64,000 bases of DNA from CAIKMD01 sp963729935. GTDB lineage: Bacteria > Pseudomonadota > Alphaproteobacteria > ATCC43930 > CGMCC-115725. Numbering within the stretch: the stretch's first letter is position 1; the number at the start of each line of letters is the position of its first letter. Position numbers and translations under genes: made by a program. The notes beneath the pieces are model-generated. The model was not told the origin of the DNA, did not search any database, and saw only the letters and a list, made by a program, of their open reading frames with translations. Positions 33,460-42,264 of this stretch are shown piece after piece. The stretch spans positions 62,001-126,000 of the forward strand of contig CAVSPW010000012.1 in assembly GCA_963729935.1 (NCBI GenBank), read 5' to 3'.

Positions 33460-34659
33460 TCAACCCAGCTCGGTGATCTTTTCGGGAAATTTGTGCAGTC
33501 GCTCGACACCGGAATCGGTGAGAAGATAATCGTCGCAAGCCCAGTTGAACGAGCCCGCCAAGGCATAGGTCGGATGGCAGGCGAAGACCATGTTGGCTTT
33601 CAGCCTCATGGGCTCGTCGAACCGGACCAGCGGCCGCTCGACCATGTCGTAGCCCTGGCCGTGGCAGTACAGGCGCTTTTCCTCCGGGCGCTTATGCTCG
33701 CGCATGAACTGGTTATAGGCGTCCCAGATGTCCTTGCACGCGGCGTCGGGCTTCAGGAGCTTCAACGTGAAATTGCGCGCCTCGAGCACGAAAGCGAATT
33801 CGTCGTTCATCTCCGGCGAGGCCTTGCCGAGAACGGCGGTGCGGCCGAGCTCGGTATAATAGCCGCCGGCCCCGTTGCTCTCGACCAAGAGACTCAGCTG
33901 GTCGCCAGCACGGATCGTGCGATTCTGAAGATGGCGATTGGCCTGCAGCGGCGCCGTGCCGACCGGGCCCGAGGCGCACATGAAGAGGCCCTGCTCGCTG
34001 CCGTAACCATGGCCGGCATGCTCGGCGACGGCGGCGACCTCGATATCCTTCATGCCCGGCTTCATCGCGGCGAAAGCCGCCTCCATGCACGCGTCCTGCA
34101 TCGCCGCGGTGCGGCGCATCATCTCGATCTCCTCGGCGCTCTTCACCGATTTGATCTCGTCGACGAGATCCGACACCTCGACGAACTTCGCATTGGAGAG
34201 CTTGCCGCGCCGCAGATAATCGGCGAAGGAGGCCGGCATGCAGGCCGTGCCGACCAGACCGATGGTCGCGCCCGAATAAGCCTCCAGCGCCTTTTCGGCG
34301 AGCGCGGCATCGACGTCCTTCGTAAACGGCGCCGAGGCATAGCTCGGCGAGGTCATCATGCGCTTCACGCCGCGGCGCACGCCGTCGCCCTCGGGCGGCA
34401 GGATCCGGTCTCCGCCGAAGGGCCCCTGCCCGATCACGGTCATGCCTTCGTCGCGCGGAAACACCACCGACAGCGCGTAGCCGTTGGTCGCCGGCAGATC
34501 GGTGAAGTATTTGACGTAGCCGCCCATGAAGTCGTTGTTGTTCTGCATGACCAGAACATCGATGCGGTGAGCCTCCATCGCCTCGCGCACGGCCGTCCAG
34601 CGACGCTCGAGCTCCTTGGTCGAAACCGGCGCATTGAGACGCTCTGATTTATTGGCCAT
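33460..34659 (-). CDS. M24-fold (pita-bread) protein with altered metal site
   Basis: A 399-residue protein with an N-terminal creatinase-like domain and a C-terminal M24 domain. Where metallo-aminopeptidases have two Asp in D-x(10)-D, this protein has LLVESNGAGGYYTELGRT, with Glu in the second place and no Asp in the first. YCHGQGYDMVERPL keeps one His, but the usual Glu ligands appear as ACHPTYA and CDDYLL. It may be a non-peptidase such as creatinase- or lyase-type members of the fold, or bind metal differently. It lies 45 bases after the FerA-like gene, so it is probably in a catabolic operon rather than in general protein turnover. Confidence 0.8.
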   Translation of the reverse strand: MANKSERLNAPVSTKELERRWTAVREAMEAHRIDVLVMQNNNDFMGGYVKYFTDLPATNGYALSVVFPRDEGMTVIGQGPFGGDRILPPEGDGVRRGVKRMMTSPSYASAPFTKDVDAALAEKALEAYSGATIGLVGTACMPASFADYLRRGKLSNAKFVEVSDLVDEIKSVKSAEEIEMMRRTAAMQDACMEAAFAAMKPGMKDIEVAAVAEHAGHGYGSEQGLFMCASGPVGTAPLQANRHLQNRTIRAGDQLSLLVESNGAGGYYTELGRTAVLGKASPEMNDEFAFVLEARNFTLKLLKPDAACKDIWDAYNQFMREHKRPEEKRLYCHGQGYDMVERPLVRFDEPMRLKANMVFACHPTYALAGSFNWACDDYLLTDSGVERLHKFPEKITELG

Positions 34660-34704
34660 GTCATTCTCCCTCGCGAATTTCGACCGACATTAGCCGCGAA
34701 GCGC

Positions 34705-36846
34705 TCACCCCGAAAGCGGGAAAGCACCGTCGCTCAGGATAATGAGCGCGTCGAGCGCCACCGCGCCTTGGCCCGCGGGGCCGACCGACAGCGGATTGAT
34801 CTCGATCTCTTCGATTTGGGGATTGCCGAGCATCAATCCGGCCAGAATGGCGGCGGCGCGCGCCGCGGCATCGATATCCGCGGGTGGCGCGCCGCGCAGG
34901 CCGGCAAAAAGCCGCGCGCCCTTTAGCTGGCGCATCTCGGCCGCGATTTCGTCCGCGCCGAGCCCCGCCGGCATGATCCGAAAATCCGCCAGCGTCTCGG
35001 TCCACACGCCGCCCAGTCCGACCATCAGAACCGGCCCCCAATCCGGATCGCGCTTCGCACCGACGATCAGCTCGAGCCCCGGCGCAACCATTCTTTCGAC
35101 AAGAATCCCATCGAGCGCGATCTCGGGCCTCAATCGCGCGACATCGGCATGGAGACGCGTCCAGGCTTCCGCGACCTTCTCGCCGTCGCGGATTCCGATC
35201 GCGACCCCGCCCAGCTCGGTCTTATGCGTGATCGCCGCCGCCTGGACCTTCATTGCGACCGGAAATCCGAGCCGCGCGGCGATCTCTTGCGCCGCGCCGA
35301 GGTCGGGCGCCAAGGCGCCTTCGGGCACGGGCACGCCCGCCTGCGCCAGAATGGTCTTGGCGCGATATTCGGGAAGCGGACCCTTGCCCGCGATGCCGGG
35401 CGCGGGCGCCGCCGGGCATTGCCGCTTCTTGGTCAGCGCGCGCCGGCGCGAGCCGTAATCCGTCACCCGCGCCATCGCGCGCATGGCGCGGTCAGGCGAG
35501 CGGAAGAACGGGATGCGGCTCTCCGTGATGAGCGCCGTGAACTCATCCACCAATTTCACCTCGTCGCCCAGCATGACGAAAGCGACGGGTTTCTTTTCGA
35601 CCGCGATCAGAGGCACGAGCGAGCGGCCCTTTGCCATTTGAAGCTGCCGCGTCCCGGGCACCATGGCAAGAATGGCGCAACCGACGTTTTCGTCCGCCAG
35701 CATGATGCCCGCCGTCTTGCCATAGATGTCGGCCTGCCCCATTCCCGCCGTCGCGAGATCGAGCGGATTGTCGACCGGAACGAAGCTCGGCACGATCGGC
35801 CGCAGCGCCGCTTCGGTCGCCGGCGAAAGCTTCGGAATGTCGAGGCCGACGCGCTCGCCGAAATCGAGCGAAATGCCGCGCACCGCGCCCGAATTGCTGA
35901 TGATCGCAGCGCCCTTCTCGGCGCCTTCCGGCCAGCGCGCCAGCAGCATCGCCGTATCCATGAGCTCGTCCATCGTGTCGACGAGAACGACGCCGTGATG
36001 GCGCAGCACCGCTTCCATCACGGCATGGTCGCCCGCGAGCGCGCCCGTATGCGAGCGGGCGGAGACGCGGCCGCGCTCGCTGCTGCCCGGATGCATGAGG
36101 AGGACGGGCTTGCCGAGCCGGCGGGCTTGCGCCGCGAGATCGAGAAACCGCGCCGGCCGCCGAATTTGTTCCATGAAGAGCACGATGATCCCGGTCTTCG
36201 CGTCATCGATGATCGCGGCCAGGAAATCCTCGGCGCTCGTCACCGCTTCATTGCCGGTCGAGATCGTGTAATTGACGGCAACGCCCTTGGCACCGAGCGC
36301 CGATGCGATGTTGCCCATCATCGCGCCGCTCTGCGCGATGATGGCGGCGCCGCCGGCGCCGGGCATCAGGACTTCTGTCTCGACCGCGCCGAAAGAGAAA
36401 GAGACGCGATCGACGAAATTGGTGAAGCCCATGCAATTGGGGCCGTTGAGCGCCAACCCGCCGTCGCGCGCGATGGCGGCGATGCGTTCCTGCTTGGCGC
36501 GGCCCTCGGATCCGGTTTCGGCAAAGCCCGCGGCGAAGACCACCGCGCCGCCGACGCCGCGCGCGACGCAGCTTGCGACCGCGTCGGCAACGGCCGATTC
36601 GGGCACGACCAACACCGCCGCATCGATGCCTTCGGGCAAGTCCTCGATCGTCGCGACGCAAGCGCGGCCGCCGATCTCGCGCGCACGCCGGCTCACCAGA
36701 TGAACCGCGCCGGCATAGCCGAGCTGATCGAGGTTGGAGAGAACCCGCGCGCCCACCGCGGCAGGCTCGGCGGATGCGCCGACGATCGCGACCGAACGCG
36801 GCCGCAACAGCCTCGCGACCGCCGAAGGGACTTGGTGCTGCGTCAT
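34705..36846 (-). CDS. ferA: NDP-forming acyl-CoA synthetase, feruloyl-CoA synthetase (FerA)-like
   Basis: A 713-residue ADP-forming-type acyl-CoA ligase: a CoA-binding domain first (LRPRSVAIVGASAEPAAVG, residues 14-32), a succinyl-CoA-ligase-like core with GPNCMGFTNF, AIIAQSGAMMGNIASALG and SARSHTGALAGDHAVMEAV, and an ATP-grasp domain from about residue 480 (AKTILAQAGVPVPEGALAP, KVQAAAITHKTELGGVAIG). Open frame continues upstream through the hydratase-lyase gene, but the CoA-binding start fixes the ATG near 36846. In Sphingobium, FerA is an NDP-forming enzyme encoded beside ferB; here the neighbour 41 bases upstream is a hydratase-lyase, so feruloyl/coumaroyl-CoA synthesis is the likely role. 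Confidence 0.8.
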   Translation of the reverse strand: MTQHQVPSAVARLLRPRSVAIVGASAEPAAVGARVLSNLDQLGYAGAVHLVSRRAREIGGRACVATIEDLPEGIDAAVLVVPESAVADAVASCVARGVGGAVVFAAGFAETGSEGRAKQERIAAIARDGGLALNGPNCMGFTNFVDRVSFSFGAVETEVLMPGAGGAAIIAQSGAMMGNIASALGAKGVAVNYTISTGNEAVTSAEDFLAAIIDDAKTGIIVLFMEQIRRPARFLDLAAQARRLGKPVLLMHPGSSERGRVSARSHTGALAGDHAVMEAVLRHHGVVLVDTMDELMDTAMLLARWPEGAEKGAAIISNSGAVRGISLDFGERVGLDIPKLSPATEAALRPIVPSFVPVDNPLDLATAGMGQADIYGKTAGIMLADENVGCAILAMVPGTRQLQMAKGRSLVPLIAVEKKPVAFVMLGDEVKLVDEFTALITESRIPFFRSPDRAMRAMARVTDYGSRRRALTKKRQCPAAPAPGIAGKGPLPEYRAKTILAQAGVPVPEGALAPDLGAAQEIAARLGFPVAMKVQAAAITHKTELGGVAIGIRDGEKVAEAWTRLHADVARLRPEIALDGILVERMVAPGLELIVGAKRDPDWGPVLMVGLGGVWTETLADFRIMPAGLGADEIAAEMRQLKGARLFAGLRGAPPADIDAAARAAAILAGLMLGNPQIEEIEINPLSVGPAGQGAVALDALIILSDGAFPLSG

Positions 36847-36887
36847 GTCGTCATGCCGCGCGCGAGAAAGGCGCGCGGTTGCCTCCC

Positions 36888-37724
36888 CTATTCCTTGCGC
36901 TGATAGGCACCCAGGCCGGGACGATAGGATTTCTCGTCGAGGAACTGGTTCATGCCTTGCTGGCGGCCTTTCTCGGGATCCGTCAAACGGAGCTGATCGA
37001 GCTTCGCCATCAGATAATCCTCGGATGCGTCCCAGGACATCTCGGACATCTTGCGATAGGCGTGCTTGATGGCCCGCACGGCCGCACGGTTCTTGCTCAG
37101 CATCTTTGTCGCGAGCTCGCGCGTCTTGTCGCGCAGCGCGGCGCGCGGAACCGCAAAGCGGACCAAGCCCATCTTCGCCGCCTCGATGCCGTTGAAGGTG
37201 TCGCCGGTGAGCGCGTAATAGAGCCCGTCCGAGGTTCGCAGGACCGACGAAATCGAGCGCAGGACGTTGCCCGCCGGGATGATGCCCCAGTTCACTTCGG
37301 ACAGCCCGAAGGAGGCTTCTTCCGCCGCCAGCGCGATATCGCAGGAGATGACCGGATTGAAGGCGCCCCCGAAGCACCAGCCATTCACCATGGCGATGGT
37401 CGGCTTCGGGAAGGCGCGCAGGCGCTGCATCTGCCAGATCTGCGCCTGACGGGCGATCTGGCCCCAGGCCTCGGGCGAGAGCCGGTCGGATTCGCGGAAG
37501 AATTCCTTCAGATCCATCCCCGCCGAGAATGAATCGCCCGCCCCGGTCAAGACCAGCACGCCGCACCGCTCATCGATCTCGAGCGCTTCGAGGACGGCGA
37601 TCATCTCCTTGTTGAGAGTCGGGCTCATGGCGTTGCGCTTTTCCGGCCGGTTGAGCGTGACCCAGGCGATGCCATTCTCGAACTCTACCAAGACCGTATT
37701 GCCACCCAGTTGCGCTTCGCTCAT
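36888..37724 (-). CDS. ferB: Hydroxycinnamoyl-CoA hydratase-lyase (FerB/Ech-like), second copy
   Basis: A 278-residue crotonase-fold enzyme with NRPEKRNAMSPTLNKEM, GAGDSFSAGMDLKEFF, KPTIAMVNGWCFGGAF, GLSEVNWGIIPAGN and EDYLMAKLDQLRLTD. Glu143 and Tyr237 match the catalytic pair of characterised hydratase-lyases. It is closely related to the copy at 21564 but has its own active-site loop (ESDRLSPEAWGQIARQAQ), so acceptor rings may differ. It heads the unit with the FerA-like ligase and is divergent from an ABC binding-protein gene. Confidence 0.9.
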   Translation of the reverse strand: MSEAQLGGNTVLVEFENGIAWVTLNRPEKRNAMSPTLNKEMIAVLEALEIDERCGVLVLTGAGDSFSAGMDLKEFFRESDRLSPEAWGQIARQAQIWQMQRLRAFPKPTIAMVNGWCFGGAFNPVISCDIALAAEEASFGLSEVNWGIIPAGNVLRSISSVLRTSDGLYYALTGDTFNGIEAAKMGLVRFAVPRAALRDKTRELATKMLSKNRAAVRAIKHAYRKMSEMSWDASEDYLMAKLDQLRLTDPEKGRQQGMNQFLDEKSYRPGLGAYQRKE

Positions 37725-37904
37725 TTCTTCCTCATTCCGGTTCGAGCATGACAGCGCATCTTAGCAGGCCGCGGGCCGGCACCGTACAGGCTTCGCGTCC
37801 GGCTCGACGATCCGCCTTGCGCTGCGGGGAGAGATGTGGAACATGGCGGAAGCGGCGAAAGAAAGCCGCGCGGCTTGCGCGCGGCGAGACGAGCTGGGGG
37901 AAGA

Positions 37905-38879
37905 ATGCGCCACGACAAAGGATGGTATTGGCTGGCCGGCGGGTTGCTGGCTGTCTTTCTGTGCGGCACCGCGAGCGGCGCCTTGGCGGCGGACAAGATC
38001 CGGGTCGGCAAGGCGCAAGGCCTCGCCTGGACCTTCATTCCCTGCGATGTTGGAATCGATGAAGGAATTTTCGCCAAATACGGTCTCGATGTGGAGATCG
38101 TCGCCTTGGCCGGCGACGCGAAGGTGCAGCAGGCTCTTGTCTCGAACAGCATCGATTTCGGCCTCGGCAGCGGCCCAGGCATGGCCTTTGCCGCCAAAGG
38201 CTCGCCGGTGATCGCGGTGGCGGCCTTCGCCGGCGCGCCGCGCAACATTTCGGCGATCGTCCTCGCGGATTCTCCCGTGAAGAAAGTCGCGGATCTGAAG
38301 GGCAAGCTGATCGGTGTCTCGACCGTCGGTTCGCTCACCGACTGGCTCGCCAAGCAAATGGCGATCCATGAAGGATGGGGCCAAGACGGCGTTCACACCG
38401 TGGCCCTGGGCGCGATCGCGGCGAGCCTTGCCGCGCTCAAGGCGCATCAGATCGACGCCTCCGTCCTCGCGACCGAAGCCGGCTATCAGCTCGCCGAGCG
38501 CGGCGAGGCCCGGATCGTCGTCGGCATGGACAAATACGCGCCGCATTTCATCACCCATGTCGTCTTCGCGCAAAAACAGATCGTGGCGACGAATCCCGCC
38601 CTGGTCGAGCGCTTCCTCAAGGGCTTCTTCGCCTCGATCGCCTTCATGAAGGCGAACAAGACCAAGACGGTGGAGATCGCCGAACGCGTGCTTCGCCAAA
38701 GCCCGACCGTGGCGGCCGAGACCTACGACTACGAAATCTCGATGATGGAAGTCGACGGTCGTTTCGATCCGCAGGCGGTCGAGGTTCTGAAGCAATCTTT
38801 CGTCGAGATGGGAACGCTCGACAAGAAGCCCGCCAACGACGAGCTCTTCACCACGCGTTTCGTGCCGGTGAAGCCTTGA
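37905..38879 (+). CDS. ABC transporter substrate-binding protein (NMT1 type)
   Basis: A 324-residue periplasmic binding protein. The start MRHDKGWYWLAGGLLAVFLC follows GGGGGAAGA; the signal peptide ends ALAADK. The core has TFIPCDVGIDEGIFAKYGLDVEIVAL, QQALVSNSIDFGLGSGPGMAF and KKVADLKGKLIGVSTVGS. It lacks the CX6C-KMG element of the five-gene array and is a different branch of the family. Divergent from the FerB-like gene and followed 37 bases later by a TAXI-type gene; there is no permease nearby. Confidence 0.87.
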   Translation: MRHDKGWYWLAGGLLAVFLCGTASGALAADKIRVGKAQGLAWTFIPCDVGIDEGIFAKYGLDVEIVALAGDAKVQQALVSNSIDFGLGSGPGMAFAAKGSPVIAVAAFAGAPRNISAIVLADSPVKKVADLKGKLIGVSTVGSLTDWLAKQMAIHEGWGQDGVHTVALGAIAASLAALKAHQIDASVLATEAGYQLAERGEARIVVGMDKYAPHFITHVVFAQKQIVATNPALVERFLKGFFASIAFMKANKTKTVEIAERVLRQSPTVAAETYDYEISMMEVDGRFDPQAVEVLKQSFVEMGTLDKKPANDELFTTRFVPVKP

Positions 38880-38916
38880 GCGTGGGCGGCACGAGACCGA
38901 CGGGCAAAAGATCGCG

Positions 38917-39888
38917 ATGCCGACCATCATAACCAACCCCAACGTCACGCGGTCGCGCCTCGTTCTGGAGATCGCGTCCGAAATGGTCGGCGGCGGCGAT
39001 CCGCAATCGGGGCCGGATTATCTGCAGGCCAAGGCGGTGCTGCGCGCCGCTAAGCCGGGCGGCAAACCGGTGACCTTGTTCGGCTCGAGCACCGCCGAAG
39101 GCATCGAAGCGGTGGTGCGGCGCGAGGTCGATCTCGGCATCATCAATCCGGCCGCGGTCCTCGCGGTCGCGGCGCGCGGCCAGGGCATGTTCAAGACGCG
39201 GCAACCCGTCCGCGCGATCGGCGTCATCCCCTCCTGGGACCAATATGTCTTCGCGGTACGCGCCGAGACCGCGATCGAGACCTTCGAGGAGATCGCCGCG
39301 AAACGCCCGAAGCTGCGTATCTCGATGCGCGGCACGGCCGATCACACGCTCCATCCGATGTTCGACGATGTCGCCGCGGCCGCCGGCTTCTCGCGCGCGG
39401 ACATCGCCGCCTGGGGCGGCGAGATCCGCAAGGAAGGCGGGCTTCCCTATCCCGGCACCCCGAAATTCGAAGCGCTCCTGCGCGGCGAGATCGACGGAAT
39501 TTTCGACGAGGCTTCGAATTACTGGGTGAACGAGGCGCTCGCCGCCGGGATCAATATCTTGCCCTTGACCGAGAACACAGTGCGCCAGCTCGAGATCATG
39601 GGCTATCACCGCGCGATCATGCCCAAGGCGGATTTCCCGAAGCTGGCGCGCGACGTGCTGACGCTCGATTTCAGCGGCTGGACGATCTTCGTCCACGAAG
39701 AAGCCGACGACGCGCTCGTCCGCCAAATCTGCGCCGCGCTCGATGCGCGCAAGACCCGCATTCCCTGGGAGGAGGAAGGTCCTCTGCCGGTCGAGCGCAT
39801 GTGCCGCGAGGCCCGCGACACGCCCCAGCTCGTGCCGCTTCACCCCGCGGCCGAGCGTTTCTGGCGCGAACGCGGCTATTTGCCGTGA
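38917..39888 (+). CDS. TAXI-family solute-binding-like protein without a signal peptide
   Basis: A 323-residue protein of the TAXI (TRAP-associated extracytoplasmic immunogenic) type: LVLEIASEMVGGG, PVTLFGSSTAEGIEAVVRREVDLGIINPAAVL split over two strands, RISMRGTADHTLHPMFDDV and EIDGIFDEASNYW. TAXI proteins are normally exported, but this one starts MPTIITNPNVTRSRLVLEI with no hydrophobic segment, and no in-frame upstream start would add one. It may be cytosolic, for instance an enzyme or a ligand sensor. It is in one unit with the preceding ABC binding-protein gene. Confidence 0.75.
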   Translation: MPTIITNPNVTRSRLVLEIASEMVGGGDPQSGPDYLQAKAVLRAAKPGGKPVTLFGSSTAEGIEAVVRREVDLGIINPAAVLAVAARGQGMFKTRQPVRAIGVIPSWDQYVFAVRAETAIETFEEIAAKRPKLRISMRGTADHTLHPMFDDVAAAAGFSRADIAAWGGEIRKEGGLPYPGTPKFEALLRGEIDGIFDEASNYWVNEALAAGINILPLTENTVRQLEIMGYHRAIMPKADFPKLARDVLTLDFSGWTIFVHEEADDALVRQICAALDARKTRIPWEEEGPLPVERMCREARDTPQLVPLHPAAERFWRERGYLP

Positions 39889-39907
39889 TCGCCGCGCGCG
39901 GTGCGCC

Positions 39908-41059
39908 TCATTGCGGCTTCAGCCCCATGAGGCCGGCGATGAGATTGCGCTGAATCTGCGAGGTGCCGGCGGCGACGGTCGCGACGCGCGCGTCGCGGTA
40001 ATGCCGCTCCATATCGAATTCGCGGTTGTACCCATAGCCGCCGAAAATCTGCATGCCCATATTGGCGACCTTGGCGTAGGTCTCCGACGCAAAAAGCTTC
40101 GCCATGGTGATCTCCTTGAGCGCGTCGCTGCCGCTATCGATCTGCCAGGCGCATTGATAGACGAGCGCGCGCGCCGCCGCGACCTCGGTCGCCATGTCGG
40201 CGAGCATATGCGCGATCGCCTGGAAGGTGCCGATCGGCCGGCCGAATTGCTTGCGCTCCTTGGCGTAGTCGAGCGCCATCTCGACGCAGCCCTGCGCGCT
40301 GCCGCAATCGGCCGCGGCGGCGACAACGCGCTCGACCTGAAGCCCCGACAGGATGCACTCCCAGCCCTTGTTCTCGCCGCCGATGAGACGATTGGCCGGA
40401 ACGCGTACGTCCTTGAAGAAAATCTCGTAGGTGCCGGTGCAATAGCGCCCCAGCATGTCGAGCTTCCTGAGCTCGATACCGGGCGTATCGTTGTCGACGA
40501 GGAAAAGCGATAGGCCCTGGCGGTAATGCGCCTTGGGATCGGTCTTCACATAGACGTTGATGACGTTGCCCTTGGCGCCCGCGCCGGTCGCCCAGAGCTT
40601 TTGGCCGTTGATGATCCAATGATCGCCGTCGCGCAAGGCGGTCGTGCGCATCGCGCCGACATCGGAGCCGGCATCGGGTTCCGACATCGAGATCGACATC
40701 TTGATCTCGCCCGACAAGAGCTTCGGCAGCCAGTGGCGTTTTTGCTCTTCCGAGCCCTTGCGCTGGATGTTGAGGCCGCAGAACGTGCTGCCGCCGATCA
40801 TCATGCTGAGATCGGCGCTGATGCGCGCGATCTCCTCGATGATGACGCAGGCATCGACCGTGCTGCCGCCGAGGCCGCCATAGGCTTCGGCGAAGGGCAT
40901 GGCGAGGAGCCCGGCCTCGACCCAAGCATCGTAGAGCGCGTAAGGGTAGGATTTCTCATGGTCGATCTTGCGCATGAAGTCGGGCGGGCAGTGCTTGGCC
41001 ATGAGCTTGCGCACGGTTTCGCGCAAGAGGTTCTGCTCTTCGGTAAAGCGGCAATCCAT
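39908..41059 (-). CDS. Acyl-CoA dehydrogenase (isovaleryl-CoA dehydrogenase-like)
   Basis: A 383-residue flavoprotein starting MDCRFTEEQNLLRETVRKLM, with GGAGAGG upstream. Marks are MSISMSEPDAGSDVGAMRTTA, IINGQKLWATGAG, RKQFGRPIGTFQAIAHMLADM and QIFGGYGYNREFDMERHYRD. The C-terminal VAAGTSQIQRN has Ala at the usual catalytic-Glu place, as in isovaleryl-CoA dehydrogenase, and the Glu of QVERVVAAA is then the probable base. It is the last gene of a five-gene unit (SDR, hydrolase, CaiB, two dehydrogenases) and is about two thirds identical by eye to its neighbour at 41095. Confidence 0.88.
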   Translation of the reverse strand: MDCRFTEEQNLLRETVRKLMAKHCPPDFMRKIDHEKSYPYALYDAWVEAGLLAMPFAEAYGGLGGSTVDACVIIEEIARISADLSMMIGGSTFCGLNIQRKGSEEQKRHWLPKLLSGEIKMSISMSEPDAGSDVGAMRTTALRDGDHWIINGQKLWATGAGAKGNVINVYVKTDPKAHYRQGLSLFLVDNDTPGIELRKLDMLGRYCTGTYEIFFKDVRVPANRLIGGENKGWECILSGLQVERVVAAAADCGSAQGCVEMALDYAKERKQFGRPIGTFQAIAHMLADMATEVAAARALVYQCAWQIDSGSDALKEITMAKLFASETYAKVANMGMQIFGGYGYNREFDMERHYRDARVATVAAGTSQIQRNLIAGLMGLKPQ

Positions 41060-41094
41060 AAGCCTCTCCGATCCGCGCGCCGCGCGGCCTTCGC

Positions 41095-42255
41095 CTACTG
41101 GACCTTGTGTCCCATGAGATTGGCGATCAGGTTGCGCTGGATCTGGGACGACCCCGCGGCCACGGTGGCGACGCGCGCGTCGCGGTAATGGCGCTGCATG
41201 TCGAACTCCATGTTGTAGCCATAGCCGCCCAGCACCTGCATGCCCATATTGGCGAGCTTCGCATAGGTCTCGGCGCAGAAGAGCTTCGCCATGGTGATCT
41301 CCTTGAGCGCGTTCTGGCCCGAGGCGACCATCCAGGCCGCGCGCCACATCAAGGACCGCGCGGCTTCGGCTTCCGTCTGCATGTCGGCGAGCATATGCGC
41401 GATCGCTTGAAACGTGCCGATCGGCCGCCCGAATTGCTTGCGCTCCTTGGCATAGTTCGAAGCGATATCGACCACCCCGCGCGCGCCGCCGCAGGAACTC
41501 GCGGCCGAGACCACGCGCTCGACCTGAAGCCCGGAGAGGACGAAGTCGAAGCCCTTGTTGAGGCCGGCCTCGCCGCCGACCAGACGGTCGGCCGGGACCT
41601 TCACGTCCTTGAGGAAGATCTCATAAGTTCCAGTGCAGCGCCGCCCGAGCATGTCGAGCTTACGCATCTCGATGCCGGGCGTGTCCTTGTCGACGAGAAA
41701 GAGCGACATGCCCTGACGGTAATGCACCTTGGTGTCGGTCTTCACATACATGTTGATGACGTTGTTCTTGGCCGCGGCGCCGGTGGCCCAGAGCTTCTGG
41801 CCGTTGATCACCCAGCCATTGCCGTCGCGCACCGCGGTGGTGCGCATCGCACCGACATCGGACCCGGCATCGGGTTCCGACATCGAGATCGACATCCGGA
41901 TCTCGCCCGAAAGAAGCTTCGGCAGCCAGTGGCGCTTCTGCTCTTCCGACGCCTTGCGTACGAGGTTGAGGCCGCAGAACATGCTGCCGCCCAACGCCAT
42001 CGACAGATCGGTGCTGCGGTAGGAGATCTCCTCGGCGATGATCGCCAGGTCGATCGCGTTGCCGCCGAGCCCGCCATATTCCTCGGGGAACGGCATGGCG
42101 AGCAGTCCGGCCTTGATCCATTCGTCGTAGAGTTCGTAGGGATAGGCCTGCTCGCGCTCGAGGCGGCGGATGTAATCGGGCGTGGCGTGCTTGTTCATCA
42201 GCTTGCTGACGCTGTCGCGCAGCATGTTCTGCTCGTCGGTGAAACCGAAATCCAT
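41095..42255 (-). CDS. Acyl-CoA dehydrogenase (isovaleryl-CoA dehydrogenase-like), paralogue
   Basis: A 386-residue enzyme starting MDFGFTDEQNMLRDSVSKLM; AGGAG before it overlaps the CaiB stop codon, a sign of coupling. It shares MSISMSEPDAGSDVGAMRTTA, VINGQKLWATGAAAKNN and QVLGGYGYNMEFDMQRHYRD with the gene at 39908. VAAGSSQIQRN again lacks the standard Glu, and Glu in VERVVSAAS is the likely base. Two adjacent near-copies suggest a duplication with separate chain preferences, or a mixed tetramer. Confidence 0.88.
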   Translation of the reverse strand: MDFGFTDEQNMLRDSVSKLMNKHATPDYIRRLEREQAYPYELYDEWIKAGLLAMPFPEEYGGLGGNAIDLAIIAEEISYRSTDLSMALGGSMFCGLNLVRKASEEQKRHWLPKLLSGEIRMSISMSEPDAGSDVGAMRTTAVRDGNGWVINGQKLWATGAAAKNNVINMYVKTDTKVHYRQGMSLFLVDKDTPGIEMRKLDMLGRRCTGTYEIFLKDVKVPADRLVGGEAGLNKGFDFVLSGLQVERVVSAASSCGGARGVVDIASNYAKERKQFGRPIGTFQAIAHMLADMQTEAEAARSLMWRAAWMVASGQNALKEITMAKLFCAETYAKLANMGMQVLGGYGYNMEFDMQRHYRDARVATVAAGSSQIQRNLIANLMGHKVQ

Positions 42256-42264
42256 GTCCCGCTC

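Noticed and set aside
35149..36903. A 584-codon plus-strand frame
   Set aside because: Shadow of the ligase gene; Arg/His-rich without a fold pattern.
34705..37566. An apparent 953-residue fusion ending in the FerA-like ligase
   Set aside because: The first 240 residues are the out-of-frame shadow of the hydratase-lyase gene; the CoA-binding domain starts right after the ATG at 36846.
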